From: Curvibacter cyanobacteriorum | Lineage (GTDB): Bacteria > Pseudomonadota > Gammaproteobacteria > Burkholderiales > Burkholderiaceae_C | Direction: 5' to 3' | Assembly (NCBI RefSeq): GCF_028649475.1 | Contig: NZ_JAQSIP010000005.1 | Span: forward strand, 274,811 to 338,810 | DNA: 64,000 nucleotides | Shown: positions 1 to 7,772 of the stretch, one piece after another | Position numbering within the stretch: the first letter of the stretch is position 1 | Layout of the letters: every line of letters starts with the position of its first letter | Program-made: the position numbers and the translations under genes | Notes under the pieces: generated by a model | Databases searched by the model: none | What the model was told of the DNA's origin: nothing | The model's input: the letters and a program-made list of their open reading frames with translations, nothing else

Positions 1-19
1 GAACCCACTGAGCACCGCC

Positions 20-670
20 ATGACCCGCCTCGCCGTGATCGACTTTGAAACCACCGGCATCTCGCCTGAGCAGGGCGCACGCGCCACCGAAGTGGCCATC
101 GTGCTGCTGGAGCACGGCCGGGTGGTGGACCGCTTTCAAAGCCTGATGAACGCGGGGGTGCGCATCCCGTCGTTCATCACCCAGCTGACGGGCATCAGCA
201 ACGCCATGATCGCCGAGGCCCCGCCCGCCGCTCAGGTGATGGCCGAGGCCAGTCGCTTTGTCGGCTCGCTGCCGATGGTGGCGCACAACGCGGCCTTCGA
301 CCGCAAGTTCTGGGTCGCCGAACTGGCGCTGGCCGGGCTGGACGCCCCGCAGGCCTATGCGTGCACCGTGCTGCTGTCGCGGCGCCTGTTCCCGCACGCC
401 CCCAGCCACAAGCTGGGTTTGCTGATCGACCACCTGGGCCTGCCGCGTGCCGGCCGGGCCCACCGGGCCCTGGCCGACGCCGAGATGGCGGCCAGTCTGC
501 TGGCGCGCATGCAGGATGAACTGCGCCGCCAGTGGCAGCTCGAGGCCAGCCCCGCCTTGCTGATGGCGCTGCAGCGGTGCAGCAAGGCCGCGGTGCCGGG
601 CTGGCTGCGACAACAGCAGGCCTGCGCCCCGGTCCAGACCCGACAGGCCGCGGTGCTGGGGGCGGTCTGA
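20..670 (+). CDS. DEDDh-type 3'-5' exonuclease (DnaQ/epsilon-like)
   Basis: The 216-residue protein shows all three signatures of the DEDDh exonuclease superfamily: ExoI DFETTG with metal ligands D8 and E10, ExoII HNAAFD at residues 89-94, and ExoIII HRALADAE at 148-155 with the catalytic His and Asp. Members remove nucleotides from DNA or RNA 3' ends using two metal ions. It is a stand-alone exonuclease domain with a short Gln/Arg-rich C-terminal tail; no polymerase-binding or UvrC-like region is visible, so proofreading, repair or RNA trimming cannot be told apart. The ATG lies just after a TGA at about position 9, so it may be the last gene of an operon entering from the left. It converges on the next gene with only about 30 bases between them. 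Confidence 0.85.
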   Translation: MTRLAVIDFETTGISPEQGARATEVAIVLLEHGRVVDRFQSLMNAGVRIPSFITQLTGISNAMIAEAPPAAQVMAEASRFVGSLPMVAHNAAFDRKFWVAELALAGLDAPQAYACTVLLSRRLFPHAPSHKLGLLIDHLGLPRAGRAHRALADAEMAASLLARMQDELRRQWQLEASPALLMALQRCSKAAVPGWLRQQQACAPVQTRQAAVLGAV

Positions 671-699
671 GGGGGCATGAAGGGGTTTGAAGGGCGGGC

Positions 700-1677
700 T
701 CAGCCCTTGTTGATGTTGAGCTTGGGCACCAGGTCTTTGTAGAAGGCGCGGTCCTTGTCGATGGCCGCCTGGAAGGTCGCCGCATCGGCATAGGCCCAGC
801 CCAGGTTGGCCTTGGTCAGGGCGTCGCGGAACACCGCGTCTTCGGCGGCCTTGCGCGCCACGTCGGACCACAGTTCGGCGATCTCCTGCGGCAGGTTCTT
901 GGGGGCGGCCAGCCCGCGCCACACCTGCACCGACAGGTCGATGCCGCGCTCCTTGAGCGTGGGCACTTTCTCGAACAGACCCGGCACGCGCTGGTCGGCC
1001 ATCACCGCCAGGGTGCGCATCTTGCCGGCGGCCACATGCTGGGCCACCTCGCCGGGGCTGACGGTCAGCGCGTCCACATGCCCGCCCAGCAGGGCCACCG
1101 CGGCCGGGGCCGCCCCCAGGAAGGGCACATGGTTGAACGGGGCGCCGGTCTTCTCGGCAAAGGCCGCTGCGGCCATGTGCCAGATCGAGCCCACACCGGC
1201 GTTGCCAATCGAAATCGGGTCCTTGCGTTTGCGGGCGTCGGCAAGGAACTCGTCCACGCTTTGCCACGGGGCATCGGCGCGCACGGTGATGGCTGAGGGG
1301 TCGGCGTTGAGTCGCGCGATGGGGCGCACATCAGAGGCGGTGTACTTGGTGATGCCCAGGTTGGGGATGATGGTCAGCTCGCAAATGATGATGCCGAGCT
1401 TGTAGCCATCGGGCTTGGCATTGATCACCTCGGCGGTGCCGATGGCGCCGCTGGCGCCCGGCTTGTTGTTGACCACCACCGGCTGCTGGGGCAGGTACTT
1501 CTTGACCGCCTCGGCAAAGGCGCGGCCCACCAGGTCGGTGCCGCCACCCGCGGCCACCGGCACGATCAGCTCGATCGGGCGCGTGGGGTAGTCGGTGGCG
1601 GCGCGGGCCAGACCGAACGGCGCAGCCAGCGCCAAGGCGGCGCTGCTGGTCATGAAGTGACGGCGTTGCATGGACAT
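700..1677 (-). CDS. Bug/TctC-family tripartite tricarboxylate transporter binding protein
   Basis: This is a 325-residue periplasmic binding protein of the Bug (TctC) family. The N-terminus has RRHFM followed by an Ala-rich hydrophobic stretch ending ARA near residue 26, a signal peptide with a twin-arginine-like start. The mature protein begins with the family's typical TDYPTRPIELIVPVAAGGG segment. Such proteins bind carboxylates or related small molecules; Burkholderiales carry many copies, often without TctA/TctB membrane partners, and none are visible here. It is the third gene behind the FAH hydrolase and SDR genes on the same strand, preceded by AAGGAGAC, so it probably imports the substrate of that pathway. 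The ligand cannot be read from sequence. Confidence 0.88.
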   Translation of the reverse strand: MSMQRRHFMTSSAALALAAPFGLARAATDYPTRPIELIVPVAAGGGTDLVGRAFAEAVKKYLPQQPVVVNNKPGASGAIGTAEVINAKPDGYKLGIIICELTIIPNLGITKYTASDVRPIARLNADPSAITVRADAPWQSVDEFLADARKRKDPISIGNAGVGSIWHMAAAAFAEKTGAPFNHVPFLGAAPAAVALLGGHVDALTVSPGEVAQHVAAGKMRTLAVMADQRVPGLFEKVPTLKERGIDLSVQVWRGLAAPKNLPQEIAELWSDVARKAAEDAVFRDALTKANLGWAYADAATFQAAIDKDRAFYKDLVPKLNINKG

Positions 1678-1779
1678 GCTTGTCTCCTTGGTTGTTCAAA
1701 ACACCAGGCCAGCGGCAGGGGCCACGCCAGCCGGGCCGGGCAGGGGGCCCGGCTTTCTTCTTGTGAGGGAATCCGGTCG

Positions 1780-2544
1780 TCAGTAGGTGGCGCGACCACC
1801 CGAGAGGTCGAACACGGCCCCGGTGGTGAAGGAGTTTTCCGACGACAGCAGCCAGGCCACCATGGCAGCCACTTCATCGACCTCGACAAAGCGCCCGCGC
1901 GGGATCTTGGACAGCATGTAGTCGATGTGCTGCTGCGACATCTGCTCAAAGATGCGCGTCTTGGCGGCCGCCGGGGTGATGGCGTTGACGGCCACGTTGT
2001 GCTGCGCCGTCTCCTTGCCCAGGCTCTTGGTCAGCGCAATGACACCGGCCTTGGACGCGCTGTACGCGGCGGCGTTGGGGTTGCCTTCCTTGCCCGCGAT
2101 GGACGCGATGTTGACGATGCGCCCATAGTTGCGCGCCACCATGCCGGCCACCACCGAGCGGTTCACGTTGAAGGCACCGTTGAGGTTGACGTTGACCACC
2201 CGCAGCCATTCGGCCGGCGCGTAGTCCACCACCGGGGCGTTGGCGCCCGCGATGCCGGCACTGTGCACCAGCATTGCAATCGGACCGCTGTCGGCCTCGG
2301 TGCGGACCACGGCGGCCTGCACCTGGGCCAGGTCGGTGACGTCCACCGTCAAGCCCAACACCGGGGGCTGGCCCGGGCGGCTCAGGCTGGCCTGGGCGGC
2401 GGCCAGGGCCTGGGGGTCGGCGTCCCACAGCGCGACGCGCGCGCCGCCCGCCAACAGGCGGCTGGCAATCGCGTAGCCAATGCCCTGGGCCCCGCCGGTC
2501 ACCACCGCAGTGCGGCCTTCGTAGTGGTACTGAATCATGCTCAT
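1780..2544 (-). CDS. SDR-family NAD(P)-dependent dehydrogenase, possibly 2-keto-3-deoxy-L-fuconate dehydrogenase
   Basis: This is a classical short-chain dehydrogenase/reductase of 254 residues, the usual length. It has the nucleotide-binding GGAQGIG at 17-23, catalytic S149, and Y162-S-A-S-K166. D42 at the end of the second strand suggests NAD rather than NADP. The start is supported by AGGAGGAGAC upstream of ATG-AGC-ATG. It lies 14 bases downstream of the FAH-family hydrolase gene and upstream of the Bug protein. An SDR paired with this FAH type is known from the diketo branch of L-fuconate/L-rhamnonate degradation, where the SDR oxidises 2-keto-3-deoxy-L-fuconate. That assignment is inference from context; a generic 3-oxoacyl reductase-like role remains possible. 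Confidence 0.85.
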   Translation of the reverse strand: MSMIQYHYEGRTAVVTGGAQGIGYAIASRLLAGGARVALWDADPQALAAAQASLSRPGQPPVLGLTVDVTDLAQVQAAVVRTEADSGPIAMLVHSAGIAGANAPVVDYAPAEWLRVVNVNLNGAFNVNRSVVAGMVARNYGRIVNIASIAGKEGNPNAAAYSASKAGVIALTKSLGKETAQHNVAVNAITPAAAKTRIFEQMSQQHIDYMLSKIPRGRFVEVDEVAAMVAWLLSSENSFTTGAVFDLSGGRATY

Positions 2545-2558
2545 GTCTCCTCCTGGCC

Positions 2559-3404
2559 TCAGGCCGCCACGGTGCGTTGGGTTTGCTCACCCAGGCCCTG
2601 GATGCCCAGGCGCATGGTCTGGCCCGGGCGCAGGAACACCGGCGCGGGCTTGCAGCCCATGCCCACGCCGGGCGGCGTGCCGGTGGAGATCACATCGCCG
2701 GGGTACAGGGTCATGAAGCGGCTCAGGTAGGCCACGATCTGCGGCACGCGGAAGATCATGGTGCGGGTGTTGCCGTTTTGGTAGCGGTGGCCGTCGACCT
2801 CCAGCCACAGGTCCAGCGCATGGGGGTCGGGCACCTCGTCGGCGGTGACCAGCCAGGGGCCGGTGGGACCGAAGGTGTCGCAGCCCTTGCCCTTGTCCCA
2901 GGTGCCGCCGCGCTCAAGTTGGTATTCGCGCTCGGACACGTCGTTGACCACACAGTAGCCGGCCACGTAACTCAGCGCATCGGCCTCGTCGACATAGCTC
3001 GCGGTGCGGCCGATGACCACCCCCAGCTCCACCTCCCAGTCGGTCTTGGTCGAGCCGCGCGGGATGCGCACATCGTCGTTCGGGCCCACCACGGCCGAGG
3101 TCCATTTGTTGAACACCACCGGTTCGCTGGGCACCGGCATGCCGGACTCGGCCGCGTGGTCGGCGTAGTTCAAGCCGATGCAGATGAACTTGCCAATGCG
3201 CCCGACGCAGGGGCCCAGGCGCGGTGAGCCGCTCACCAGGGGCAGGCTCTGGGGGTCCAGGGCCCGCAAGCGGGCCAGGGTGTCGGGGGCGAGGGCGCTG
3301 CCGTCGATGTCGGCCACCTGGGCCGAGAGGTCGCGCAGTTGGCCCGTGCTGTCGAGCAGGCCCGGTTTTTCTTGGCCCGGCGGGCCATAGCGAAGCAATT
3401 TCAT
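2559..3404 (-). CDS. Fumarylacetoacetate hydrolase-family protein, possibly 2,4-didehydro-3-deoxy-L-rhamnonate hydrolase
   Basis: The protein has 281 residues from the ATG at 3404, which is preceded by AAGGAGA; an upstream in-frame extension to 3548 has no support. The FAH fold is clear from GLNYADHAAESG, the metal-ligand segment DWEVELGVVIG and the C-terminal GDVISTGTPPGVGMG loop. FAH enzymes cleave C-C bonds of beta-diketo acids with a divalent metal. The N-terminal pattern MKLLRYGPPGQEKPGLLD resembles proteins that hydrolyse 2,4-diketo-3-deoxy-L-rhamnonate/fuconate to pyruvate and lactate. The SDR immediately downstream fits that route. It is the first gene of the three-gene set and is divergent from the LysR gene, 96 bases away, which is the likely regulator. 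A role in aromatic ring-cleavage product hydrolysis is an alternative. Confidence 0.85.
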   Translation of the reverse strand: MKLLRYGPPGQEKPGLLDSTGQLRDLSAQVADIDGSALAPDTLARLRALDPQSLPLVSGSPRLGPCVGRIGKFICIGLNYADHAAESGMPVPSEPVVFNKWTSAVVGPNDDVRIPRGSTKTDWEVELGVVIGRTASYVDEADALSYVAGYCVVNDVSEREYQLERGGTWDKGKGCDTFGPTGPWLVTADEVPDPHALDLWLEVDGHRYQNGNTRTMIFRVPQIVAYLSRFMTLYPGDVISTGTPPGVGMGCKPAPVFLRPGQTMRLGIQGLGEQTQRTVAA

Positions 3405-3500
3405 GCCAGTGTCTCCTTGTGCTGGCGAATTCTGAAAGCCGGGCTGTTTGCTGCATAGTGAGAGCTTTTGATCTGGCAATAACCGATTGGAATCCCCCCC

Positions 3501-4463
3501 ATGCTGCCCAGCCTGTCCTCGATCGCCTCGCGCCTGCGTTTTCGCCAACTGACCCTGCTGGTGGCGCTGGACGAAGCCGGCTCATTGCACCGCGCGGCCG
3601 ACCAACTGGGCATGACCCAACCCGGGCTGACCAAGGCGCTGCGTGAGATCGAATCGACCTTTGGCGCCGAGCTGTTCCAGCGCTCACCCAAAGGCGTGCA
3701 GGCCAATGAGCTGGGGCGCTGCATCCTGCGCTACGCACGGGTCATCGGCTCTGACCTGGGCCACCTGCGCGAAGAGCTGGACGGTGTGCTGCGCGGCAGT
3801 GGCGGGCGGGTCGCCGTGGGCACCATCACCGGGGCCCTGCACTCGGTGCTGATCGGGGCGCTGGCGCAACTGCGGCAAACCCAGCCAGCCTTGTCGATCG
3901 AGGTGCGCGAAGGCATCAGCAGCGAGCTGCTGGGCCTGGTCAACGAGGGGCGGCTGGACCTGGCGATCTGCCGCACCACGGTGTCGAGCCAGGCCGACCA
4001 TTTCGACTACGAAGCCCTCGAAGACGAGCAGGTGGCACTGGCCGTGGGCCTGGCGCATCCGCTGGCCAAGGCACGCCGTGTGACGCTGGCGCAGCTGGTG
4101 CGCTACCGCTGGATCCTCTACCCGGGCAGCATGCCGCTGCGCACCCTGGCCGAGCGCGAGTTTCGCGAGGCCGGGCTCGAGTTGCCACCGTACCCGATCG
4201 AGACCGCCTCCTCCCTGGCCACCCTGTTGATGCTCAAGCAAGACCCCAAGCTGGTGGCCCTGATGGCCGAGGGCACCATGGCCTTTTGCGAAGAGCACGG
4301 TATCGCCAAGCGCCTGCCGCTGAGCCTGCGCGCGCGGCACGAGGGCTATGGCATCGTCACCCGCCGGGGCGCCCGCTTGTCGCCGGCGGCCACGCTGCTG
4401 GTGCAATGCCTGCGCGACGCGGCCGGGCGGGGCCGCGATGAGGCGGGGCTATCACCCCGATAG
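3501..4463 (+). CDS. LysR-family transcriptional regulator
   Basis: This 320-residue LysR-type regulator has a winged helix-turn-helix at about residues 15-72 (recognition part AADQLGMTQPGLTKALREIE) followed by a periplasmic-binding-protein-like effector domain from about 95 to 300. It resembles the GbpR/CbrR-type subgroup that responds to sugars or aromatic acids. Divergent transcription from the FAH-SDR-Bug genes with a shared 96-bp intergenic region is the standard LysR layout, so it probably controls that set in response to a pathway intermediate. The ATG at 3501 gives the expected N-terminus of the family. I could not identify a single convincing T-N11-A operator by eye. Confidence 0.9.
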   Translation: MLPSLSSIASRLRFRQLTLLVALDEAGSLHRAADQLGMTQPGLTKALREIESTFGAELFQRSPKGVQANELGRCILRYARVIGSDLGHLREELDGVLRGSGGRVAVGTITGALHSVLIGALAQLRQTQPALSIEVREGISSELLGLVNEGRLDLAICRTTVSSQADHFDYEALEDEQVALAVGLAHPLAKARRVTLAQLVRYRWILYPGSMPLRTLAEREFREAGLELPPYPIETASSLATLLMLKQDPKLVALMAEGTMAFCEEHGIAKRLPLSLRARHEGYGIVTRRGARLSPAATLLVQCLRDAAGRGRDEAGLSPR

Positions 4464-4511
4464 GGAAGGCCCCCCAGCCAAGGCCTGCCCGGCTGTGTTA
4501 CCATTTTTGCC

Positions 4512-4586
4512 ATGCAACGCCAGCAAGCCCTCACCCTAAAGCTAAGCCTAGTGCTCGGCCGGGGTCTGCTCGCGTTCGTGTCTTGA
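4512..4586 (+). CDS. leuL: Leucine-rich leader peptide of leuA (attenuator)
   Basis: This 24-codon ORF upstream of leuA encodes a peptide with 7 leucines. Its middle reads Leu-Thr-Leu-Lys-Leu-Ser-Leu using three CTA codons in alternate positions, a rare leucine codon in this very GC-rich sequence. That is the hallmark of a ribosome-stalling leader: low charged tRNA-Leu would stall the ribosome at the CTA run. The ORF ends in TGA at 4584-4586, about 50 bases before mutually exclusive hairpins and a T-rich stretch, with leuA following. Leader-peptide attenuation is established for branched-chain operons in proteobacteria; its use here is inference from position, codon choice and secondary structure. 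No clear ribosome-binding site precedes the ATG, so it may be leaderless. Confidence 0.75.
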   Translation: MQRQQALTLKLSLVLGRGLLAFVS

Positions 4587-4633
4587 GCTTCGCGCTCATC
4601 GCTCTGACTTCCCCCTGACCCCGGCCCACGAAC

Positions 4634-4686
4634 CAGCCTTTGCCCTGCGCAAAGGGCTGCAGGGGATGTCTTTGTTTTTCCGTTTT
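4634..4686 (+). terminator. leuA: Leucine attenuator: alternative hairpins and T-rich tract before leuA
   Basis: Two overlapping hairpins can form. Hairpin A pairs CAGC and CTTTGC (4634-4643) with GCAAAG and GCTG (4649-4659) around a one-base bulge. Hairpin B pairs CCCTGC (4643-4648) with GCAGGG (4659-4664). They share bases, so only one can form at a time. A T-rich run (TTTGTTTTT, then another five Ts) follows at 4670-4686. This fits a terminator/antiterminator choice controlled by ribosome position on the leader ORF; which hairpin terminates is not certain by eye. Confidence 0.55.
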
Positions 4687-4743
4687 TGACCCTCGCGGCA
4701 CAGCCCGGACACCCCGGCGCCGCCCCTGTTCGTGGAGCCCCCA

Positions 4744-6453
4744 ATGATTGCCAACCCCGCCACCAAGTACGCCCCGTTTGCCCCGATCGCGCTCGCCGAT
4801 CGCCAATGGCCCTCGCGCACCATCACCCAGGCGCCGATCTGGCTGTCCACCGATTTGCGCGACGGCAACCAGGCCTTGTTCGAGCCCATGAATGCCGAGC
4901 GCAAGATGAGCCTGTTCATGGAGTTGGTGCGCATCGGCTTCAAGCAAATCGAGGTGGGTTTCCCCGCGGCCTCGCAAACCGACTTCGACTTTGTGCGCCG
5001 CCTGATCGAAGAAAAGCGGATCCCCGACGACGTGACCATCATGGTCATGACCCAGTCGCGTGAAGACCTGATCGCCCGCAGCGTGGAGGCCGTTCAAGGT
5101 GCTCCACGCGCCATCGTGCACCTCTACAACGCCACCGCACCGGCCTGGCGCCGCATCGTGTTTGGCATGAGCGTGCCGCAGGTGATGGACTTGATCCGCC
5201 ACCATGTGGGCTACCTCAAACGCCTCACCGACGCCCAGCCGGCCACCCAGTGGACCTTGCAGTACTCGCCCGAAACCTTCAGCGCCACCGAGCTGGACGT
5301 GTCCTTGCAGGCCTGCCACACCGCCATCGAAACCTGGGGGGCGGGCCCGGGCCGCGAGGTCATCATCAACCTGCCGACCACGGTGGAGAACGCCACCGCC
5401 AATGTGTTTGCCGACCAGATCGAGTGGATGCACCGCCACCTGGTGCCGCGCCAGCACATTGTCTTGTCGGTGCACCCGCACAACGACCGTGGCACAGGTG
5501 TGGCCGCGGCCGAGTTCGCCATGATGGCCGGCGCCGACCGCGTGGAAGGCTGCTTGTTTGGCAATGGCGAGCGCTGCGGCAATGTGGACATCGTGACGTT
5601 GGCGCTCAACCTCTACACCCAGGGCGTGCACCCGCAGCTTGATTTTTCCGACATCACCGCCGTGGCGCGCGTGGCCGAAGAATGCACCTCGATCCCGGTG
5701 CACCCGCGCCACCCCTACGCGGGCGATCTGGTGTTCACCGCCTTCTCGGGCTCGCACCAGGACGCGATCAAGAAAGGCTTTGCCGCCCAGGACCCGAATG
5801 GCCTCTGGGAAGTGCCGTACTTGCCGATCGATCCGGCCGACCTGGGCCGCACCTACGACAGCGTGATCCGCGTCAACAGCCAGTCGGGCAAGGGCGGCAT
5901 CGCCTTCTTGCTCGAGCGCGAACGCGGCGTGGTGATGCCGCGCCGCATGCAGGTCGAGTTCAGTGCCGTGGTGCAGCGCCAGACCGATGCGAGCGAGACC
6001 GAGATCAATGGCAGCGAGATCTGGGCCCTGTTCCAGCAAACCTATTTGCGGGGCACCGCGGGCAGCAGCGACGCGATCCGCTACCACGGTCACAAGCTCG
6101 ATGAAAGCGGCCAGGGCATCGAACTCGACCTCAGCATCGCGGGCCAGCGCCAGCAGGTGCGCGGTCATGGCAACGGCCCCATCGCCGCCACGGTGGATGC
6201 GCTGGGCTTGCCGCTGCGCGTCGACAGCTACGAAGAACGCGCCACCGGCAGCGGGGCCGATGCCCAGGCCTTGGCGATTGTGGAGGCCGCGCTCGACGGC
6301 GTGGCGGGTGCGGGCTTTGGCGTGGGCATGAGCCACAACATCGTGACCGCCTCGATCCAGGCCGTGATCAGCGTGGCCAACCGCCTGCAAGCTCGACGCC
6401 AGCCCAGCCACAGCGGGGCCGCGACAGCCGCGACGGCCGACACCACGGCCTGA
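4744..6453 (+). CDS. leuA: 2-isopropylmalate synthase
   Basis: LeuA catalyses the first committed step of leucine synthesis, condensing acetyl-CoA with 2-oxoisovalerate. The 569-residue product has the DRE-TIM metallolyase signature STDLRDGNQ (about 35-43), the metal-binding [10 protein letters not shown] with H244 and H246, and a C-terminal leucine-binding regulatory domain from about 430. The length matches the long LeuA form starting MIANPATKY. The ATG at 4744 has GGAG at a good distance; a GTG twelve bases upstream is less likely. The gene stands alone behind its leader peptide, so leucine control is probably both transcriptional (attenuation) and allosteric. Confidence 0.95.
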   Translation: MIANPATKYAPFAPIALADRQWPSRTITQAPIWLSTDLRDGNQALFEPMNAERKMSLFMELVRIGFKQIEVGFPAASQTDFDFVRRLIEEKRIPDDVTIMVMTQSREDLIARSVEAVQGAPRAIVHLYNATAPAWRRIVFGMSVPQVMDLIRHHVGYLKRLTDAQPATQWTLQYSPETFSATELDVSLQACHTAIETWGAGPGREVIINLPTTVENATANVFADQIEWMHRHLVPRQHIVLSVHPHNDRGTGVAAAEFAMMAGADRVEGCLFGNGERCGNVDIVTLALNLYTQGVHPQLDFSDITAVARVAEECTSIPVHPRHPYAGDLVFTAFSGSHQDAIKKGFAAQDPNGLWEVPYLPIDPADLGRTYDSVIRVNSQSGKGGIAFLLERERGVVMPRRMQVEFSAVVQRQTDASETEINGSEIWALFQQTYLRGTAGSSDAIRYHGHKLDESGQGIELDLSIAGQRQQVRGHGNGPIAATVDALGLPLRVDSYEERATGSGADAQALAIVEAALDGVAGAGFGVGMSHNIVTASIQAVISVANRLQARRQPSHSGAATAATADTTA

Positions 6454-6497
6454 GCCCCGGCACGCGCCAGGGCCAGGCCCTGGTCATCGGTCCCCGG

Positions 6498-6518
6498 GGC
6501 GACGGAAATCCTGTCGCC
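6498..6518 (+). terminator. Possible terminator hairpin after leuA
   Basis: GGCGAC at 6498-6503 can pair with GTCGCC at 6513-6518, with an inner GG/CC extension, 45 bases after the leuA stop. No T-run follows, so it is only a weak intrinsic-terminator candidate. Confidence 0.3.
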
Positions 6519-6613
6519 TCGGACGGGTTGGGTGGGCATGATCCCGTACCGGGGTCATGTGCCCCGGCAAAACGCCTGGTCGAACCCTGACCTGGCGTCG
6601 CAAAAGTCGCAAA

Positions 6614-7528
6614 ATGGCTGCAGCGAACTTCCACCGGACCCGAACGATGGCCCCCTCTGCCCCCCCGGACACCCCCAGCGTTGTCACCCCTGCGTTCCTG
6701 AACTGGCCGCTGCGCGACCTGCGCGCCTGGGTGCGGCTGCTGGTGCGGGCCGAGGTCCCGATCCTGGCCAGCACCGCGCAGGCCATCGAAGACCTGCGGG
6801 CGCGCGAGGACGACATCGGCCCCGCCGACCTGAGCCCCGTGTTGCGCGCCGACCCGCTGATGACGGTGAAGTTCTTCGCCCATGTCGCCACCCTGCGCCG
6901 CAACGACGACGCGACCGAAACCGAGAGCATCACCAGCGCCCTGGTGATGACGGGCATCACCCCGTTTTTCAAGCACTTCGGCCCGCAAGCCACGGTCGAA
7001 GACCGCCTGCGCGAGTACCCCGCAGCGCTCGAGGCCGTGCAGGAACTGCTGCACCGCAGCGCGCGTGCGGCCCACTTTGCGATGGCCTTTGCGGTGCACC
7101 GCAGCGACACCGATGTCGACGTGATCCATGAGGCGGCCTTCTTGCACGACTTTGCCGAGTTGCTGGTCTGGTGCCACGCGCCGACCTTGATGCTCAAGAT
7201 CCGCCAGGCCCAGGCGCAAGACCCAGCCCTGCGCAGCAGCGTGGCCCAGCGCAGCGTGCTGAACATCGAACTCGATGACCTGCGCCAGACCCTGCTGCGC
7301 CTGTGGCGCCTGCCCAAGCTGCTGATCCGCATCAGCGACGGCAAGCACGCCGACCACCCCAGCGTGCAAAACGTGGTGCTGGCCTCGCGCCTGGCGCGGC
7401 ACACCATGAAAAGCTGGGACAACCCGGCGCTGAGCAGCGATGTGGAAGCACTGTCCAAACTGCTCAACGCCTCGCCGCGGGTGACGCTGGCCTTTTTGCA
7501 CAAGGTCGATGGCTCAAGCGAGCCCTGA
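6614..7528 (+). CDS. HDOD-domain protein
   Basis: The product matches HDOD (HD-related output) proteins: a helical bundle with REDDIGPADLSPVLRADPLMTVKF near the N-terminus, characteristic of the first HDOD helices, then ITSALVMTGI and an HEAAFLHDFAELLVW segment in the HD-like core. HDOD proteins lack the full HD phosphohydrolase metal centre and are non-enzymatic signalling modules linked to c-di-GMP and stress responses. The start is uncertain: ATGs at 6557, 6614 and 6647 are in frame, and none has a strong ribosome-binding site; 6614 is a compromise and the conserved part begins after 6690. It is a monocistronic gene between leuA and the MATE exporter. Confidence 0.75.
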   Translation: MAAANFHRTRTMAPSAPPDTPSVVTPAFLNWPLRDLRAWVRLLVRAEVPILASTAQAIEDLRAREDDIGPADLSPVLRADPLMTVKFFAHVATLRRNDDATETESITSALVMTGITPFFKHFGPQATVEDRLREYPAALEAVQELLHRSARAAHFAMAFAVHRSDTDVDVIHEAAFLHDFAELLVWCHAPTLMLKIRQAQAQDPALRSSVAQRSVLNIELDDLRQTLLRLWRLPKLLIRISDGKHADHPSVQNVVLASRLARHTMKSWDNPALSSDVEALSKLLNASPRVTLAFLHKVDGSSEP

Positions 7529-7720
7529 GCAAGCCGCCACCCACCGGCTAACACCCCCAAAGCCCGCACCACTGCACCGCCCACATTCGCCCGACCCGCG
7601 GCCAGCCCCCCCGGGCAACCCGCCAGCCCGTCGCCCCGGCGCGGGGCTGACGGGCTGGGCAAGGGGGCCCGCCGGCCGCGCTGACACCTTCGCGTCACAC
7701 GCCCAAGCGTTCGCGACCAT

Positions 7721-7742
7721 AATAGATGCATATACATCTATT
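7721..7742. promoter_or_regulatory. AT-rich 22-bp inverted repeat (probable operator) before the MATE gene
   Basis: Arms AATAGATG (7721-7728) and CATCTATT (7735-7742) are perfect inverted repeats around a six-base centre, 31 bases upstream of the MATE start. It is conspicuously AT-rich in GC-rich flanks, and CATAAT at 7718-7723 could be a -10 element overlapping the left arm. The symmetry resembles MarR/PadR-type operators; no such regulator is encoded nearby in the window. The rest of 7529-7772 holds nothing recognisable. Confidence 0.6.
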
Positions 7743-7772
7743 CAAGCCCCCGGTGGGCTGTCCCTGCCCGCT

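Noticed and set aside
4531..6411. 626-codon open frame on the minus strand across leuA
   Set aside because: Antisense shadow of a well-supported leuA; His/Gly/Val-rich composition typical of reading high-GC genes backwards.
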